The position numbers were made by a program, and so were the translations under genes. DNA of 64,000 nucleotides from Rhizobium sp. NLR16a (GTDB taxonomy: Bacteria > Pseudomonadota > Alphaproteobacteria > Rhizobiales > Rhizobiaceae): positions 3,683,501 through 3,747,500 of the forward strand of contig NZ_CP072865.1 of NCBI RefSeq assembly GCF_017948245.1, read 5' to 3'. Below, one piece after another: positions 63,372 through 64,000 of this stretch. Numbering within the stretch: the stretch's first letter is position 1; each line of letters opens with the position of its first letter. The notes beneath the pieces were generated by a model that had not been told where the DNA came from, ran no database searches, and was given only the letters and a program-made list of their open reading frames with translations.

Positions 63372-64000
63372 TTGATTGCCTGGCTGCGCATTGCCTTCGC
63401 TGCGGTCGTCATCCTTGCCGTCAGCATCGTGCTCATGCCGCTGCAGGTCTTGGCCCTGCGTTTCGATTGGCGGCTGCGCCGTAGTCTTCCGCGCGTCTGG
63501 CACCGTATCATCTGTTATTGTCTCGGCCTCCGCGTCCGGGTGACAGGCAGGCTGGAAGACCGCCGACCGCTGATGCTCTGCTCCAACCATTCGTCCTGGC
63601 TCGACATCATGGTGATGTCGGCCGTCGCCGACGTCGCCTTCATCGCCAAGATCGAAGTCGCCGATTGGCCGATCTTCGGCACCCTCGCCAAGCTGCAGAA
63701 GAGCGTGTTCGTCGTGCGCGAGGAGAGGCGCAAGACCGGCCATCAGGCAAATGAAATCGCCGGGCGCATGGCCGACGGCGAGATTGTCGTGCTCTTCCCC
63801 GAGGGCACGACCTCGGACGGCAACCGGTTGCTGGAGGTCAAGTCGTCGCTGTTCGGCGCTGCCGCGATGGCGGTGCCTTATTCGCCGACGGGAACCGTCG
63901 TGGTGCAGCCGGTGGCCGTTGCTTATACCAGAGTGCACGGCCTTCCGATGGGACGCTACCACCGGCCGCTTGCCGCCTGGCCGGGGGATATCGAGCTCCT
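63372..64000 (+). CDS. 1-acyl-sn-glycerol-3-phosphate acyltransferase-like (PlsC family), 3' end outside window
   Basis: The window holds about 209 codons from a TTG start at 63372, open to the end. There is an N-terminal membrane helix (IAFAAVVILAVSIVLMPLQ), the catalytic NHSSWLD (HxxxxD block) near residue 75, and FPEGTTSDGN (block III). PlsC-type enzymes add the second acyl chain to lysophosphatidate; some, called OlsA, acylate lyso-ornithine lipid instead. olsB lies 16 kb upstream, so both readings are possible. It follows mur after 27 bases. A GTG- or ATG-based shorter start cannot be excluded. Confidence 0.85.
   Translation, partial: MIAWLRIAFAAVVILAVSIVLMPLQVLALRFDWRLRRSLPRVWHRIICYCLGLRVRVTGRLEDRRPLMLCSNHSSWLDIMVMSAVADVAFIAKIEVADWPIFGTLAKLQKSVFVVREERRKTGHQANEIAGRMADGEIVVLFPEGTTSDGNRLLEVKSSLFGAAAMAVPYSPTGTVVVQPVAVAYTRVHGLPMGRYHRPLAAWPGDIEL

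Noticed and set aside
1..64000. Search for tRNA/rRNA genes, CRISPR arrays, transposases, phage genes and defence systems
   Set aside because: None seen by eye. The only trace of a mobile or toxin-antitoxin locus is the VapC tail at 25336-25431. A tRNA-finding program could still reveal a missed tRNA.

Overview
This 64 kb window is a stretch of the main chromosome of a Rhizobium close to R. etli / R. leguminosarum. This is an inference from the composition (GC-rich, with strong third-position GC bias) and from gene neighbourhoods familiar in Rhizobiaceae: rpmH-rnpA-yidC-engB, def-fmt-truA, lptC-lptA-lptB-rpoN-hpf-ptsN, olsB-tme-mutS-glnD-murJ, and tsaB-rimI-mur/fur-plsC. Intergenic palindromes of the rhizobial RIME type also occur. 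I see no rRNA, tRNA, CRISPR array, insertion sequence or prophage. The window is almost all single-copy housekeeping DNA with a few accessory inserts.

Layout. 0.1-4 kb: an orphan sensor kinase and a transmembrane chemoreceptor on the minus strand, separated by a RIME-like repeat. 4.3-7.6 kb: ribosomal protein L34, RNase P protein, the YidC insertase and the GTPase EngB, behind a strong promoter. 7.6-12.2 kb: an accessory block between engB and argB, with a cold-shock gene that has a long leader, two small orphan genes, an HWE-type histidine kinase, and a sigma / anti-sigma / fasciclin module. 12.4-18.2 kb: argB, an ArsR regulator divergent from an unusual membrane desaturase with palindromic operators between them, an L-lactate dehydrogenase, and an Ada alkylation-repair operon that includes a PEP-mutase-like gene. 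18.3-25.9 kb: a nucleotidase, an EF-hand protein, a LOG-family hydrolase, dapD/dapE of lysine synthesis, and def-fmt-truA with a relic of a VapC toxin gene inside.

26-32.6 kb: a globin-coupled cytoplasmic chemoreceptor, rmuC, a ribokinase and a second transmembrane chemoreceptor. 32.6-38.9 kb: the lipopolysaccharide-transport / sigma-54 / nitrogen-PTS cluster, with a DMT-family transporter gene between rpoN and hpf. 39-44.5 kb: an S49 peptidase, ihfB, a LapA-like membrane protein, an acetyltransferase, a CoxG-like protein, two RNA methyltransferases and lspA. 44.5-58.6 kb: a hybrid kinase with one degenerate and one intact receiver, olsB (ornithine lipid), NADP-type malic enzyme, mutS, glnD and murJ. 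58.7-64 kb: a VOC protein, trpS, a universal stress protein, nfuA, tsaB, rimI, a Fur/Mur regulator and the 5' part of a PlsC-type acyltransferase that runs off the window.

Connections. RpoN, PtsN and GlnD are three nodes of nitrogen signalling. Three chemoreceptors feed the motility arrays. OlsB and the terminal acyltransferase could both serve ornithine-lipid or phospholipid synthesis. I found no clearly new multi-gene system. The best candidates for a second look are the sigma/anti-sigma/fasciclin module (similar in logic to mycobacterial SigK-RskA-MPT70), the ArsR-desaturase pair with its AT-rich palindromes, the Ada operon, and the VapC relic.
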